Shown piece by piece: positions 1-9,004 of a stretch of DNA of 46,843 bases. The stretch is taken from contig NZ_BCRN01000026.1 of the NCBI RefSeq assembly GCF_001552615.1, positions 1 through 46,843 on the forward strand. The letters are read 5' to 3'. Source of the stretch: Millisia brevis NBRC 105863. GTDB taxonomy: Bacteria > Actinomycetota > Actinomycetes > Mycobacteriales > Mycobacteriaceae. The position numbers and the translations under genes were made by a program. Each line of letters begins with the position of its first letter. Within the stretch, counting starts at the first letter, position 1. The notes beneath the pieces are model-generated. The model was given only the letters and a program-made list of their open reading frames with translations, did no database searches and was not told the DNA's origin.

Positions 1-232
1 ACTCGTCCCCGCCAACGGGGACCCACGAGCGGATGGCCGGACACCCAACATCGGAGAAACCGGACGCATACCATGCGCCGACGGTGAGCCGCGGACTTCG
101 ATTCCGAGCGCCCGACGGGCTATCCCCGAACGACGAAATAGCCCGGCTGGAATCGAATGGCTCTCAGCGATCTCTAAGGCGCTGGTAGAAGCGACATCCC
201 GTGATTTCGCGTCCCAATTGGTCCTATAAAGA

Positions 233-248
233 CATGATCTCGATCACA
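233..248. promoter_or_regulatory. putative CRP/GlxR-type operator upstream of rpf
   Basis: Read on the minus strand the site is TGTGATCGAGATCATG. The first half-site matches the TGTGA-N6-TCACA consensus of actinobacterial CRP/GlxR perfectly; the second half matches three of five positions. CRP-family regulation of rpf genes is known in Mycobacterium and Corynebacterium, which makes the position meaningful. Binding itself is inference. Confidence 0.45.
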
Positions 249-264
249 TCACGAAGTCGATAAC

Positions 265-288
265 GCAATTGATAAAAGTCTCAATTGC
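265..288. repeat. inverted repeat GCAATTG-N10-CAATTGC in the rpf promoter zone
   Basis: Two perfect 7-bp arms (265-271 and 282-288) flank an AT-rich 10-base spacer. A related palindrome, CCAATTGG, lies at 214-221. The layout suits a dimeric regulator operator or promoter element rather than an RNA terminator, but no regulator can be named. Confidence 0.45.
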
Positions 289-358
289 ATCGATTACCAG
301 CCACGATGCCGGCATTCGGACAAAACAAACCGACGGCACGTCTGTCAACCCCGGGTGA

Positions 359-1267
<909 letters not shown>

Positions 1268-1292
1268 GCCCCCGTTCCGATCCGGAGCACAA

Positions 1293-1344
1293 CACGAATG
1301 TGCCCGATGACGAAGAATCCTCTTCGTCATCGGGCACATTCGTG
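1293..1344. terminator. bidirectional terminator hairpin between rpf and the UPF0182 gene
   Basis: A perfect 24-bp inverted repeat (1293-1316 and 1321-1344) encloses a 4-base loop (ATCC). It lies between two convergent genes, 25 bases after the rpf stop and 45 bases past the opposing stop. There is no long T tract on either side, as is common for actinobacterial hairpin terminators. Confidence 0.85.
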
Positions 1345-1389
1345 ATCGGGCACAGTGTCCGTTGGAGGGGCCGTCACCGACCCCACCGA

Positions 1390-4300
1390 TCAGCCTCCCG
1401 AGGAGTTGTAGGCGTCGATGGCCTGCTGCAGGCGATCGAACGCCGCACCCAGCCGTCCGAGGTCTCCGGAGCTCTGGGCGGCACGAACCTCCGCCAGCGC
1501 ACTGTTGAGTTCGGAGATCGCCGCGCCCTGATCACCCGACGATGCCGGCGGCGGAGCCGTCGTGGTCGTCGCCGGAGCGGGTTCGGTGGTCGCGGCCCCG
1601 GCCTCCTGGGTGCCGGTCGAGCTGTCGCCCTGCACCTCGGCCTCGGCCTGCGGCTGTTCCGGTCGCCCACCCGGTGCGGTCGCCAGATCGCCGGTGCCGG
1701 CCGGGAGGACCTGGTTGAGCGCCTCGGCCAACGTCGGCGCATATCCGACGCGCACACCGCCGTCATCCGGATCGCGGTAGCTGACCAGTACCCGCGACAG
1801 CTGCGGGAACGTCGAGGTATTGGTCGTACTGCGTTCGGTATAGAGCGGCTCGACATACAGGATGCCGCCGTCGCCGATCGGCAGGGTCAGCAGATTGCCG
1901 TACTGGATACGGTTCGAGTTCTGCAACAGAGTGCGGTCGGACGCGACGCGGGTATCCGACGTCATCGAGTTCTGCGCCTGCTGCGGACCCTGCGTCTGTG
2001 TATCGGTGGGCAGCTGCAGGACGGTGAACTTGCCGTAGTTCTCCGGGTCGGAATCGACCGAGATGTACGCCGACAACAGCTCGCGGTTGAAGCCGACCAT
2101 CGCGCTGGTCAGTCGGAAGGTCGGGTCCCCGGTCTCCGGATCACCGATCAGCACGTAATACGGCGGCTGGTTGAGGTTGGTACCACCGTCGACCGTCGGG
2201 TCGCTCGGCACCGACCAGAACGCGTTGTTCGTGAAGAACTCGTTCGGATCGTCCACGTGGTACTTCGCCAGCATCTCGCGCTGAACCTTGAACAGGTCCT
2301 CCGGGTAGCGGAAGTGGGCCCGCAGCTCGTCCGGGATATCGCTCTCGGGCTGGACCGCACCCGGGAAGACTCCCATCCACGCCTTGAGGACCGGGTCGTT
2401 GTCGTCGACCTGGTAGAGCGTGACCGAACCGTCGTAGGCATCGACCGTCGCCTTGACCGAGTTACGGATGTACGACACCTCGGTGCGCGGGAGCACCCGG
2501 CCGGTCTCGGTATCGATGCTGTCCTCGACCAAACCGTCCAGCGACGCACGCTGCGCGTACGGGTACTGCTGCAGGGTCGTGTAGGCGTCGACCACCCAGA
2601 CGATGCGACCGTCGACCACCGCCGGGTAGGTATCGGTATCGGTGGTCAACCAGGGCGCCACCCGCTGGACGCGGTCCCGCGGATCGCGGTCGTAGATGAT
2701 CTTGGAGTCGCTGCTGATCGCGTCGGAGAAGAGGATATTCCACTCGGTGTACTTACCGGCGAAGACCAGGCGGTTGAACCAGTTGCCGATGTTGACGCCG
2801 CCCGAACCGGTGTAGGTATAGCGCGCGGTATCGGTGTCGTACTCGCGCGGCTGCCCGTCGTCGCCGACGCCGCCGACGATCGCGTAGTCCGGATCGGACT
2901 GGGCGATCAGCTCGCCGTAGTAGATACGCGGCTGGTCGACCGGGATCGACTGGTTGCCGGCGTCACCGGAGGCGATGTCGCTGACCAGGTAGATCGGGTA
3001 GCCGCTGTTGCTGTTCGAGTCGGAGTTGGTCGCGTCCCGAACCGCCGCGTTGACCCGGTTGGCCGGGGCCGCGACGAAACCGTTGCCGTGCGTGTACACG
3101 GTGTGGCGGTTGATCCAGTTCGACTGGTTGCCGGTCAGGCTGTTCGGGGACAGCTCACGAGCGGCGACGATGTAGTCCTGGAGCTGACCGTTGATCGTGT
3201 ACCGATCGACATCGAGCGTCGCGGGGAAGCCGTAGAAGTTCTTCAGCTGCTGCTGCTGGGTGAACGTGCGGCTCAGGACGTTGGGGTCGAGCAGGCGCGT
3301 ATTCGCGATCGTGGTGCGGTCGGCCGCAACCGTGCTCGGATCGGCGGTACCCAGACCGCTGTAGGCCTGGTAGTCGACCGTGTCGTCGGTGATGCCGTAG
3401 GCATCGCGGGTCGCCTCGATGTTCCGCTCGATATAGGTCCGCTCGCGCTCCGCGGCGTTGGGTCGCACCGAGAACTGTTCGACGATCATCGGCCAGACAG
3501 CACCGATCAGGATCGACGAGAGCACCAGCAGGGCGGTCGCCAGCGCCGGGATCCGCAGATCCCGCAGGAAGATCGCCGAGAAGAAGGCCAGGGCGCAGAT
3601 CACCGCGATGGCCAGCAGAATCAGCTTCGCCGGCAGCACCGCATTGATATCGGTGTACGCCGCACCGGAGAAGGTGGGCTCCTTGCGGCTGCCGGACAGC
3701 AGTTGGTACCGGTCGAACCAGTAGGCGACCGCCTTGAGCAGGATGAACGTACCGGCGAGGATCGCCAGTTGGATGCGGGCGGCACGGGTGAAGGCGCCGT
3801 CGCGGTTGGCCAGCCGGATGCCGCCGAAGATGTAGTGCGTCAGCAGGTTCGCCAGGAACGCCAGCACGACGATCACGAACAGCCAGTCGAGCACCATCCG
3901 GATGAACGGCAACTGGAAGGCGTAGAAGCCGACGTTCATATTGAACTGCGGATCGTTCTGGCTGAAGTCCTGCGAGTTGAAGAACAGCTGGACGGTGACC
4001 CAGTTGCCCTGCGCGATCAGACCGGCCATCACGCCGACCACGACCGGGATGATGATGCCGAAGAACCGCAGGCGGCTCATCACGGTCGTGCGGTACCGGG
4101 CGATCGGATCGTTCGGTCCGACCGGCGGCAGGAAGACGGGCCGCGACCGGTAGGCCAGCAGCATCGCCAGGAAGACGGCGGCCGCCAGCAGGATCGCGAC
4201 GATGACGAAGACGAGCACCCGGGTGAACAGCACCTTGCGGTAGACGTCCCGGAAACCGACTTCGCCGAACCACAGCCAGTTCGTGTAGACATCGATCAAC

Positions 4301-4404
4301 CGGGGGCCCATCAGCAAAAGCAGGACCACCACAGCGCCGAGGAGCAGAAGCCCTCGGCTGCGGCGGGAGATCGTCGGGATGCCTGTCGGGGGGCGCACGC
4401 CCAC
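1390..4404 (-). CDS. UPF0182 family large membrane protein
   Basis: The 1004-residue protein matches the UPF0182 family (Rv3193c-like; function unknown) in length and layout. The N-terminal third (about residues 15-300) contains some seven hydrophobic segments. A large, probably extracytoplasmic domain follows, rich in aromatic and acidic residues, ending in a Thr/Pro/Ala-rich linker and a C-terminal helical stretch. The start is the GTG at 4404: GGAGAG lies just upstream in the message, and the long extension of this frame further upstream overlaps the divergent gene at 4546. The gene opens the block conserved with M. tuberculosis Rv3193c-Rv3203. A long plus-strand open frame lying over it is an antisense shadow. 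Confidence 0.9.
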   Translation of the reverse strand: MGVRPPTGIPTISRRSRGLLLLGAVVVLLLLMGPRLIDVYTNWLWFGEVGFRDVYRKVLFTRVLVFVIVAILLAAAVFLAMLLAYRSRPVFLPPVGPNDPIARYRTTVMSRLRFFGIIIPVVVGVMAGLIAQGNWVTVQLFFNSQDFSQNDPQFNMNVGFYAFQLPFIRMVLDWLFVIVVLAFLANLLTHYIFGGIRLANRDGAFTRAARIQLAILAGTFILLKAVAYWFDRYQLLSGSRKEPTFSGAAYTDINAVLPAKLILLAIAVICALAFFSAIFLRDLRIPALATALLVLSSILIGAVWPMIVEQFSVRPNAAERERTYIERNIEATRDAYGITDDTVDYQAYSGLGTADPSTVAADRTTIANTRLLDPNVLSRTFTQQQQLKNFYGFPATLDVDRYTINGQLQDYIVAARELSPNSLTGNQSNWINRHTVYTHGNGFVAAPANRVNAAVRDATNSDSNSNSGYPIYLVSDIASGDAGNQSIPVDQPRIYYGELIAQSDPDYAIVGGVGDDGQPREYDTDTARYTYTGSGGVNIGNWFNRLVFAGKYTEWNILFSDAISSDSKIIYDRDPRDRVQRVAPWLTTDTDTYPAVVDGRIVWVVDAYTTLQQYPYAQRASLDGLVEDSIDTETGRVLPRTEVSYIRNSVKATVDAYDGSVTLYQVDDNDPVLKAWMGVFPGAVQPESDIPDELRAHFRYPEDLFKVQREMLAKYHVDDPNEFFTNNAFWSVPSDPTVDGGTNLNQPPYYVLIGDPETGDPTFRLTSAMVGFNRELLSAYISVDSDPENYGKFTVLQLPTDTQTQGPQQAQNSMTSDTRVASDRTLLQNSNRIQYGNLLTLPIGDGGILYVEPLYTERSTTNTSTFPQLSRVLVSYRDPDDGGVRVGYAPTLAEALNQVLPAGTGDLATAPGGRPEQPQAEAEVQGDSSTGTQEAGAATTEPAPATTTTAPPPASSGDQGAAISELNSALAEVRAAQSSGDLGRLGAAFDRLQQAIDAYNSSGG

Positions 4405-4545
4405 GGGCCCACTCTCCGTTTCATCGGTCGTGGGGCGACAGCGCCGCCACCGGTCGATTTGGCCCCACTCTACTGATTGCCGATGTCCGATCGACGGGCA
4501 TATCTGCCCCGGGTGGTCGGTTTCGCTGCCGGCATAGTGATCCGG

Positions 4546-5070
4546 ATGATCGCTGGTGTTCCGGACGCCGCGGCGCTGGCCGCCGCCCTGCGGGAAATCG
4601 CCGAGTACATCGACGAGGGCGGGCTCGACGGCCCGGGCATCCTCGGCTCGGCGGTGGTCTTCGCGCTGGTCGAGACGACCGTCCTCGCCCGGGCGGAGCC
4701 GGGGCTGGCCGCGGTGCTGGCCGACGGCGGCCCTCTGACCCCCGTTCAACAGCATCCGGACGACACCGACAGCGGGGTGGCCGACCTCGAGCGCTATCTC
4801 GCGACCACCCGGTGGCCGAAGACCGTCGCCGGGTCGGCGATCGTGCAGAACATCCTGGTGGTCCCGCCGGGCGAGGCGCACTCCCCCGCCGCCTTCGAAA
4901 CCACCGTCGACCACGACCGCGGCCGGCCCGCCCAACTCTTTGTCGGGGTCCTGCGGTCGGGCTCGACGCTCGCCTTCCTGCGGGTGCTCGGCGAGTCGGA
5001 GATGCGCACCACCGAGGATCTGGCCGGGGCGCTGATCGAGGCGATCCGCAGCACCTTCACCGACTCCTGA
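4546..5070 (+). CDS. PPA1309 family protein
   Basis: The 174-residue cytoplasmic protein has no signal peptide or membrane segment. It matches the actinobacterial PPA1309 family: an N-terminal helical segment (PDAAALAAALREIAEYIDEGG), a central VFALVETTVLA motif, and a C-terminal half with TRWPKTVAG and the RTTEDLAGALIEAIR segment. This family is regularly found between the UPF0182 gene and the PDZ protease gene, as here. Function is unknown. The ATG at 4546 is preferred because family members begin close to the first helix; an in-frame ATG at 4483 would add 21 residues and cannot be excluded. It is divergent from the UPF0182 gene and convergent with the protease gene. Confidence 0.8.
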   Translation: MIAGVPDAAALAAALREIAEYIDEGGLDGPGILGSAVVFALVETTVLARAEPGLAAVLADGGPLTPVQQHPDDTDSGVADLERYLATTRWPKTVAGSAIVQNILVVPPGEAHSPAAFETTVDHDRGRPAQLFVGVLRSGSTLAFLRVLGESEMRTTEDLAGALIEAIRSTFTDS

Positions 5071-5100
5071 CGCCTCGGGTGGGCCGGAACCGCGATCCGG

Positions 5101-6129
5101 TCAGGACGTGCAGCTCGGAGCGCTGCCGCCGGCGTCGATCGAGTCGAGGGCATCGACGGCACCGTCCAGGGTGTCGACCTTGACCAGCTGCAGGTTGTCC
5201 GGCGCGGCCGCCTCCGCCTCGGCGCAGTTGTCCGACGGCACAAGGAACACGGTGGCTCCCGCCTCGGAAGCGGCGATGATCTTGTAGCGGATGCCGCCGA
5301 TCGGCCCGACGTTCCCGTCGGCGTCGATCGTGCCGGTCCCGGCGACGAAGCGACCGCCGGTCAGCTCACCGGTCGAGAGCTTGTCGACGACCGCGAGTGC
5401 GAACATCAGGCCGGCCGACGGACCGCCGATATCGGCCAGGTTGAAGTCGATGGTGAAGTCGACCTGCGGAACCATGCCGGGGACGATTCCCAGGAAGCCG
5501 CGGGACGCATCGTCCGGGTGCTCGGCGAGCGTCACCGTCCGGGTGATCTCGGCGTCGCCGCGCTGGATGTCGAGTTGCACGTCGGTGCCCGGTGCGATGC
5601 CCCGGATCGCGTCCTGCAACTGCCCGACGTCGGTGATCGGGGTCCCGTCGACACGCAGGAGGTGATCCCCCGCCTCGAGCACGCCGTCCGACGGGCCGTC
5701 CGGGGTCACCGAGGTGACCTCGAGGACGGTCGGATAACCCAGCCGGCGCAGGGCGGCGGCCTCCGCGTTGGCCTCCGAACCGACAAAGTCCTGCTGGTTG
5801 GCGTCCTCGACGACCTGACGAGAGACGCCGGGCGGGTAGACAGACTCGCGCGGCACCACACCCTGACGGGGGCTGAGCCAATAGAACAGCGCCTCGAAGA
5901 TCGTCATGTCGTCCCGCACCGCGACCGTCGTCATATTGAGGTTGCCGCTCGTCGGATCGACCTGGACGTCGCCGGAGATCTGGACAACCGGTTCGCCGTC
6001 CTCCGAACCGAGGGTATTGAAGGTCGGGCCGGGCCCCATCGTCGCGAACGGGATCGGGACGATCGAGCCGAGCACGAGGAGCACGATCACCGGTAACAGG
6101 ACCAGGTTCAGCGAGTTCCGGCGATTCAC
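5101..6129 (-). CDS. membrane-anchored PDZ / Lon-type serine protease (YlbL family)
   Basis: The 342-residue protein has one N-terminal membrane anchor (about 8-28), a PDZ domain at about 135-215, and a C-terminal Lon-type proteolytic domain. The Ser-Lys catalytic dyad is visible: Ser238 in GGPSAGL and Lys283 in GIRYKII. It lacks the AAA+ ATPase of true Lon and belongs to the YlbL/Rv3194c family, acting outside the membrane. The start is the GTG at 6129, directly followed by a typical basic-then-hydrophobic anchor; the ribosome binding site is weak. Substrates are unknown. It is divergent from the DUF2342 gene. Confidence 0.9.
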   Translation of the reverse strand: MNRRNSLNLVLLPVIVLLVLGSIVPIPFATMGPGPTFNTLGSEDGEPVVQISGDVQVDPTSGNLNMTTVAVRDDMTIFEALFYWLSPRQGVVPRESVYPPGVSRQVVEDANQQDFVGSEANAEAAALRRLGYPTVLEVTSVTPDGPSDGVLEAGDHLLRVDGTPITDVGQLQDAIRGIAPGTDVQLDIQRGDAEITRTVTLAEHPDDASRGFLGIVPGMVPQVDFTIDFNLADIGGPSAGLMFALAVVDKLSTGELTGGRFVAGTGTIDADGNVGPIGGIRYKIIAASEAGATVFLVPSDNCAEAEAAAPDNLQLVKVDTLDGAVDALDSIDAGGSAPSCTS

Positions 6130-6185
6130 GTCCTACACAGTAGGCAGTGCCCCCTGCGGTTCCCGTCGCGCGGGTGGCCGGACAC

Positions 6186-6202
6186 GCCGGCAATATGCCG
6201 GC
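6186..6202. repeat. short perfect inverted repeat GCCGGCA-ATA-TGCCGGC
   Basis: Seven-base perfect arms with a 3-base spacer lie in the 198-bp divergent intergenic region between the PDZ protease gene and the DUF2342 gene. It could be an operator shared by both promoters or a leader hairpin; no regulator is identified. Confidence 0.4.
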
Positions 6203-6327
6203 ATTCGCCCCGGATACCAGCGGAACCGCAGCTTTCTCGAGCGTTTCGGGCTCGAGTTTCGCCATCAGCGTGAGAAGTATCGACGCCGACGGGATCCCCG
6301 GGGCCTTCCGGCTTGTACCGTTGAGAT

Positions 6328-7806
6328 ATGAGCGATACGCCCTTCGGCTTCAGCTTCCCGAGCTCCGACGATGATGGGGACAAGGATCCCAATCGCGAGT
6401 CGGGCAAAAAGGGTGGCGGCGATTCCGGAGCGCAGGGCCCATTCGGCTTCGGCGAGGGCTTCGACCCCTCGCAGGTCGACCCGGCCGCTCTCGGTCGCAT
6501 GCTCAGTCAGTTCGGTCAGATGATCAGCGGTATGGGCAGTTCGATCGGTACCGCGACCGGTGCGGGCCCGGTCAACTACGAGCTCGCCAAGCACCTCGCC
6601 CGCGGCCAGCTCGACCGCAGCAGCGCGTCGATCTCCGACGGCACCAGCGCCGCGATTCGTGACGCCGCGCACCTGGCCGAGCTGTGGCTCGACGAGGCGA
6701 CCACCTTCCCCACCGGTTCGGATCGTGCCGTGGCGTGGTCGCCGCAGACCTGGCTCGACGAGACGATGGACACCTGGAAGCGCCTCTGCGACCCGGTCGC
6801 CAGCCAGATCTCCGGTATGTGGGCGTCGATCCTCCCGGCCGAGGCCCAACAGATGATCGGCCCGATGGTCGGCATGCTGAACTCCGTCGGTGGCGCCGCC
6901 TTCGGCGCGCAGCTCGGACAGGCGCTCGGCCAGCTGGCCAAGGAGGTGCTGACCTCCACCGATATCGGTATCCCCCTCGGCCCGGTGCGCACCGCCGCCC
7001 TGCTGCCCGAGGCGATCAAGCGATTCAGCGACGGGCTCGAGGTCGCCGAGCGCGAGGTGCTCGTCTTCCTCGCCGCCCGCGAAGCGGCCCACGTCCGACT
7101 GTTCAGCCATGTCCCCTGGCTGCGGGAGCGGCTGCTCGGCGCCATCGAGCAGTACGCGCACGGCATCACCATCGACGTCTCCGGCATCGAGGAGCAGGTC
7201 AACAACCTCGATCCGAGCGTGCTGTCCGACCCGGCGCGGCTGCAGGAGATCTTCCAGGCCGGCGCCTTCGAGCCGAAGACCACGCCGGAGCAGAAGGCTG
7301 CACTCGAGCGGCTCGAGACCCTGCTCGCGTTGATCGAGGGATGGGTGGACACCACGGTGACCGCCGCACTCGGCGAGCGACTGCCCGGTGCGGCCGCGCT
7401 CTCGGAGGCGATGCGGCGACGTCGCGCCTCGGGTGGACCGGCCGAGCAGACCTTCGCCACGCTGGTCGGGCTGGAGCTGCGACCCCGCAAGATGCGTGAG
7501 GCGGCGGCGCTCTGGAGCCGGCTGACCGACGCGGCGGGCCAGCAGCGCCGCGACGAGGTGTGGGGCCACCCGGATCTGCTGCCCGACAGCGAGGACCTCG
7601 ACAACCCGGCGGCATTCATCGACCGGGTGATCGGTGGCGATACCGACGGGCTGGACGATCCGATCGCTCAGTTGGAGCGCGAATGGGCTCAGCGCGCCGA
7701 GGCCGCCGAGGAGAAGCCGTCCACCGAGACGGACGACGACAAGACCCCCGGCGACGACACCTCCGGCGGTCCCACCGGCCAGGACGACAAGCCGACCGGG
7801 AACTGA
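6328..7806 (+). CDS. DUF2342 zinc-dependent metalloprotease-like protein
   Basis: The 492-residue protein is of the DUF2342 / F420-biosynthesis-associated family (Rv3195-like). It starts with an acidic, low-complexity segment (1-45). The conserved family core includes LVFLAAREAAH (REAAH at 251-255) followed by LFSHVPWLRERLLGAIEQYA (His261); these are the likely metal-binding residues, in a non-canonical HExxH-like arrangement. The C-terminal 45 residues are acidic and probably disordered. It lacks a signal peptide. The ATG at 6328 begins the conserved MSDTPFGFSFP start. Function has not been assigned in the family beyond the predicted metallohydrolase fold. Confidence 0.85.
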   Translation: MSDTPFGFSFPSSDDDGDKDPNRESGKKGGGDSGAQGPFGFGEGFDPSQVDPAALGRMLSQFGQMISGMGSSIGTATGAGPVNYELAKHLARGQLDRSSASISDGTSAAIRDAAHLAELWLDEATTFPTGSDRAVAWSPQTWLDETMDTWKRLCDPVASQISGMWASILPAEAQQMIGPMVGMLNSVGGAAFGAQLGQALGQLAKEVLTSTDIGIPLGPVRTAALLPEAIKRFSDGLEVAEREVLVFLAAREAAHVRLFSHVPWLRERLLGAIEQYAHGITIDVSGIEEQVNNLDPSVLSDPARLQEIFQAGAFEPKTTPEQKAALERLETLLALIEGWVDTTVTAALGERLPGAAALSEAMRRRRASGGPAEQTFATLVGLELRPRKMREAAALWSRLTDAAGQQRRDEVWGHPDLLPDSEDLDNPAAFIDRVIGGDTDGLDDPIAQLEREWAQRAEAAEEKPSTETDDDKTPGDDTSGGPTGQDDKPTGN

Positions 7807-7870
7807 TCCCGGACGTCCGCTCCCACCGGCCGGCACGCGAAGCGTGTTCGCGCAAGGGGTAATTCGCTAG

Positions 7871-7900
7871 CTGTGGATGGCCGTGGCGGCCTGTGGATGG
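7871..7900. repeat. 10-bp direct repeat CTGTGGATGG spaced 20 bp centre to centre
   Basis: Two identical decamers (7871-7880 and 7891-7900) lie in the short gap between the DUF2342 gene and the ThiF-like gene. The spacing is about two helical turns, which fits a tandem activator site in the promoter of the downstream gene. The sequence resembles but does not match a DnaA box. Confidence 0.4.
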
Positions 7901-7921
7901 ATCGAAGCGCGCCGAACCCCG

Positions 7922-8953
7922 ATGCGGCACAGTACGTCCATGGGTACGCGGGAGGCTTCGCAGACGCGCGACGCACCGCCGGGCACAGACTCGGCGACGC
8001 GGTCGCTACCGAGCCGTTCGATTCCGGGCCGATCGATTCCGGGCCGATCGCTCCCGGACCGGCCGCTTCCGGGGTTCGGCGCCGCCGAGAGCGGTGAGCC
8101 GACCGGTCCCGGGCGACCCGAACTCGATCCCTCGATCGACGTGCTGCGCCGCCGGGACGGGACGGTCCAACTCGGCTGGGATCCCGACCGGGCGGTGGTG
8201 GTCGGGCTGCCGGCGGCCGGGCGCCCCGACCCCGACCGGGTGGCGGCGGTGCTGCGACTGCTCGACGGATCCCGCAGCACTCCCGAAGTGTTATGGGCGG
8301 CAAACGGACTCGGGGTCGATCCGGAAACGATGGGGCTATTGCTCGCCGAACTGCGCACCGCCGGGTTGGTCCGGGACGCGCGCCGGCCGGCGGTCGGCCG
8401 GTCGATTCGTGTGTTCGGACGCGGCCCGCTGTCCGATGCGATCGCCGCCGGCCTGCGGGGCATCGCCCGGGTCGATCAGCGGGTGTGGACGGTCGGCACC
8501 CGAGCGCGCACGGTCGCGGCGGACTGCGTGGTGATCGCCGATCATCTGGTGCCCCCTCCGGAGTTGATCGCGATCCTCGACGACGCGGGCACCCCACACC
8601 TTCCGGTGCGCATTCGCGACGGGAGCGGATTGATCGGCCCGCTGGTGGTGCCCGGACGCACGGTCTGCCTGCGCTGTGTGGACCTGACCCGCTGCGAGTG
8701 GGATCCGGGGTGGCCCTTCCTCGCGGCGCAGATGGTGGCGCGGGTGGGGTGGGGCAGCCCGGCGATGCTGGCGGTGACCGCCGCGGCGGCCGTCGGCCAG
8801 ATCGAGGCCCTGCTGTCGGGCGACGGTCATCCCTCCGCGGTGGACGCGACCCTGCACGTCACCTCGCCGGACGCACCCGTGCGCCGGATGCCCTGGTCAC
8901 CACATCCGCTATGTCTGTGTACCGAACGGACCACATCTCGGCCGCGGGCGTGA
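7922..8953 (+). CDS. ThiF/TOMM cyclodehydratase-like protein (Rv3196 family)
   Basis: The protein (343 residues from this start) belongs to the actinobacterial family related to ThiF/E1-like and thiazole/oxazole-modified-microcin leader-binding proteins. Visible features are a zinc-type CLRCVDLTRCEWDP motif late in the protein, an AVTAAAAVGQIEALL helix, and a C-terminal HPLCLC pair of cysteines. These suggest one structural Zn site (CxxC plus CxC). The nucleotide-binding glycine loop of true ThiF enzymes is not obvious, so it may be non-catalytic. The N-terminal about 50 residues contain a low-complexity pentapeptide repeat. The start is uncertain: ATG 7922 or 7940, and the family core begins near residue 60. 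No precursor-peptide gene or other TOMM enzyme is seen nearby, so a natural-product role is not supported. Confidence 0.7.
   Translation: MRHSTSMGTREASQTRDAPPGTDSATRSLPSRSIPGRSIPGRSLPDRPLPGFGAAESGEPTGPGRPELDPSIDVLRRRDGTVQLGWDPDRAVVVGLPAAGRPDPDRVAAVLRLLDGSRSTPEVLWAANGLGVDPETMGLLLAELRTAGLVRDARRPAVGRSIRVFGRGPLSDAIAAGLRGIARVDQRVWTVGTRARTVAADCVVIADHLVPPPELIAILDDAGTPHLPVRIRDGSGLIGPLVVPGRTVCLRCVDLTRCEWDPGWPFLAAQMVARVGWGSPAMLAVTAAAAVGQIEALLSGDGHPSAVDATLHVTSPDAPVRRMPWSPHPLCLCTERTTSRPRA
8014..8073 (+). repeat. four tandem 15-bp units at the start of the ThiF-like gene
   Basis: Four degenerate 15-base units, starting at 8014, 8029, 8044 and 8059, share the pattern CCG-N5-ATTCCGGG or a close variant. 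In frame they encode pentapeptides of the type R-S-I-P-G. Such in-frame units are prone to slippage and lie outside the conserved fold. Confidence 0.6.
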
Positions 8954-9004
8954 CGCGCCCCAACCTGATACCGACGGCGTCGTCGGGTAGGCGATGATGG
9001 AAGG

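Noticed and set aside
6265-7836. 523-codon minus-strand frame opposite the DUF2342 gene
   Set aside because: Composition is that of an antisense frame; the plus-strand product matches a known family.
7871-7900. DnaA boxes / replication origin
   Set aside because: TGTGGATGG differs from the TTATCCACA consensus at the key end, only two copies exist, and no dnaA/dnaN genes are near.
7922-8953. A thiazole/oxazole peptide (TOMM) biosynthetic cluster
   Set aside because: Only the ThiF-like protein is present; there is no precursor peptide, dehydrogenase or YcaO gene, and the gene belongs to a conserved housekeeping block.
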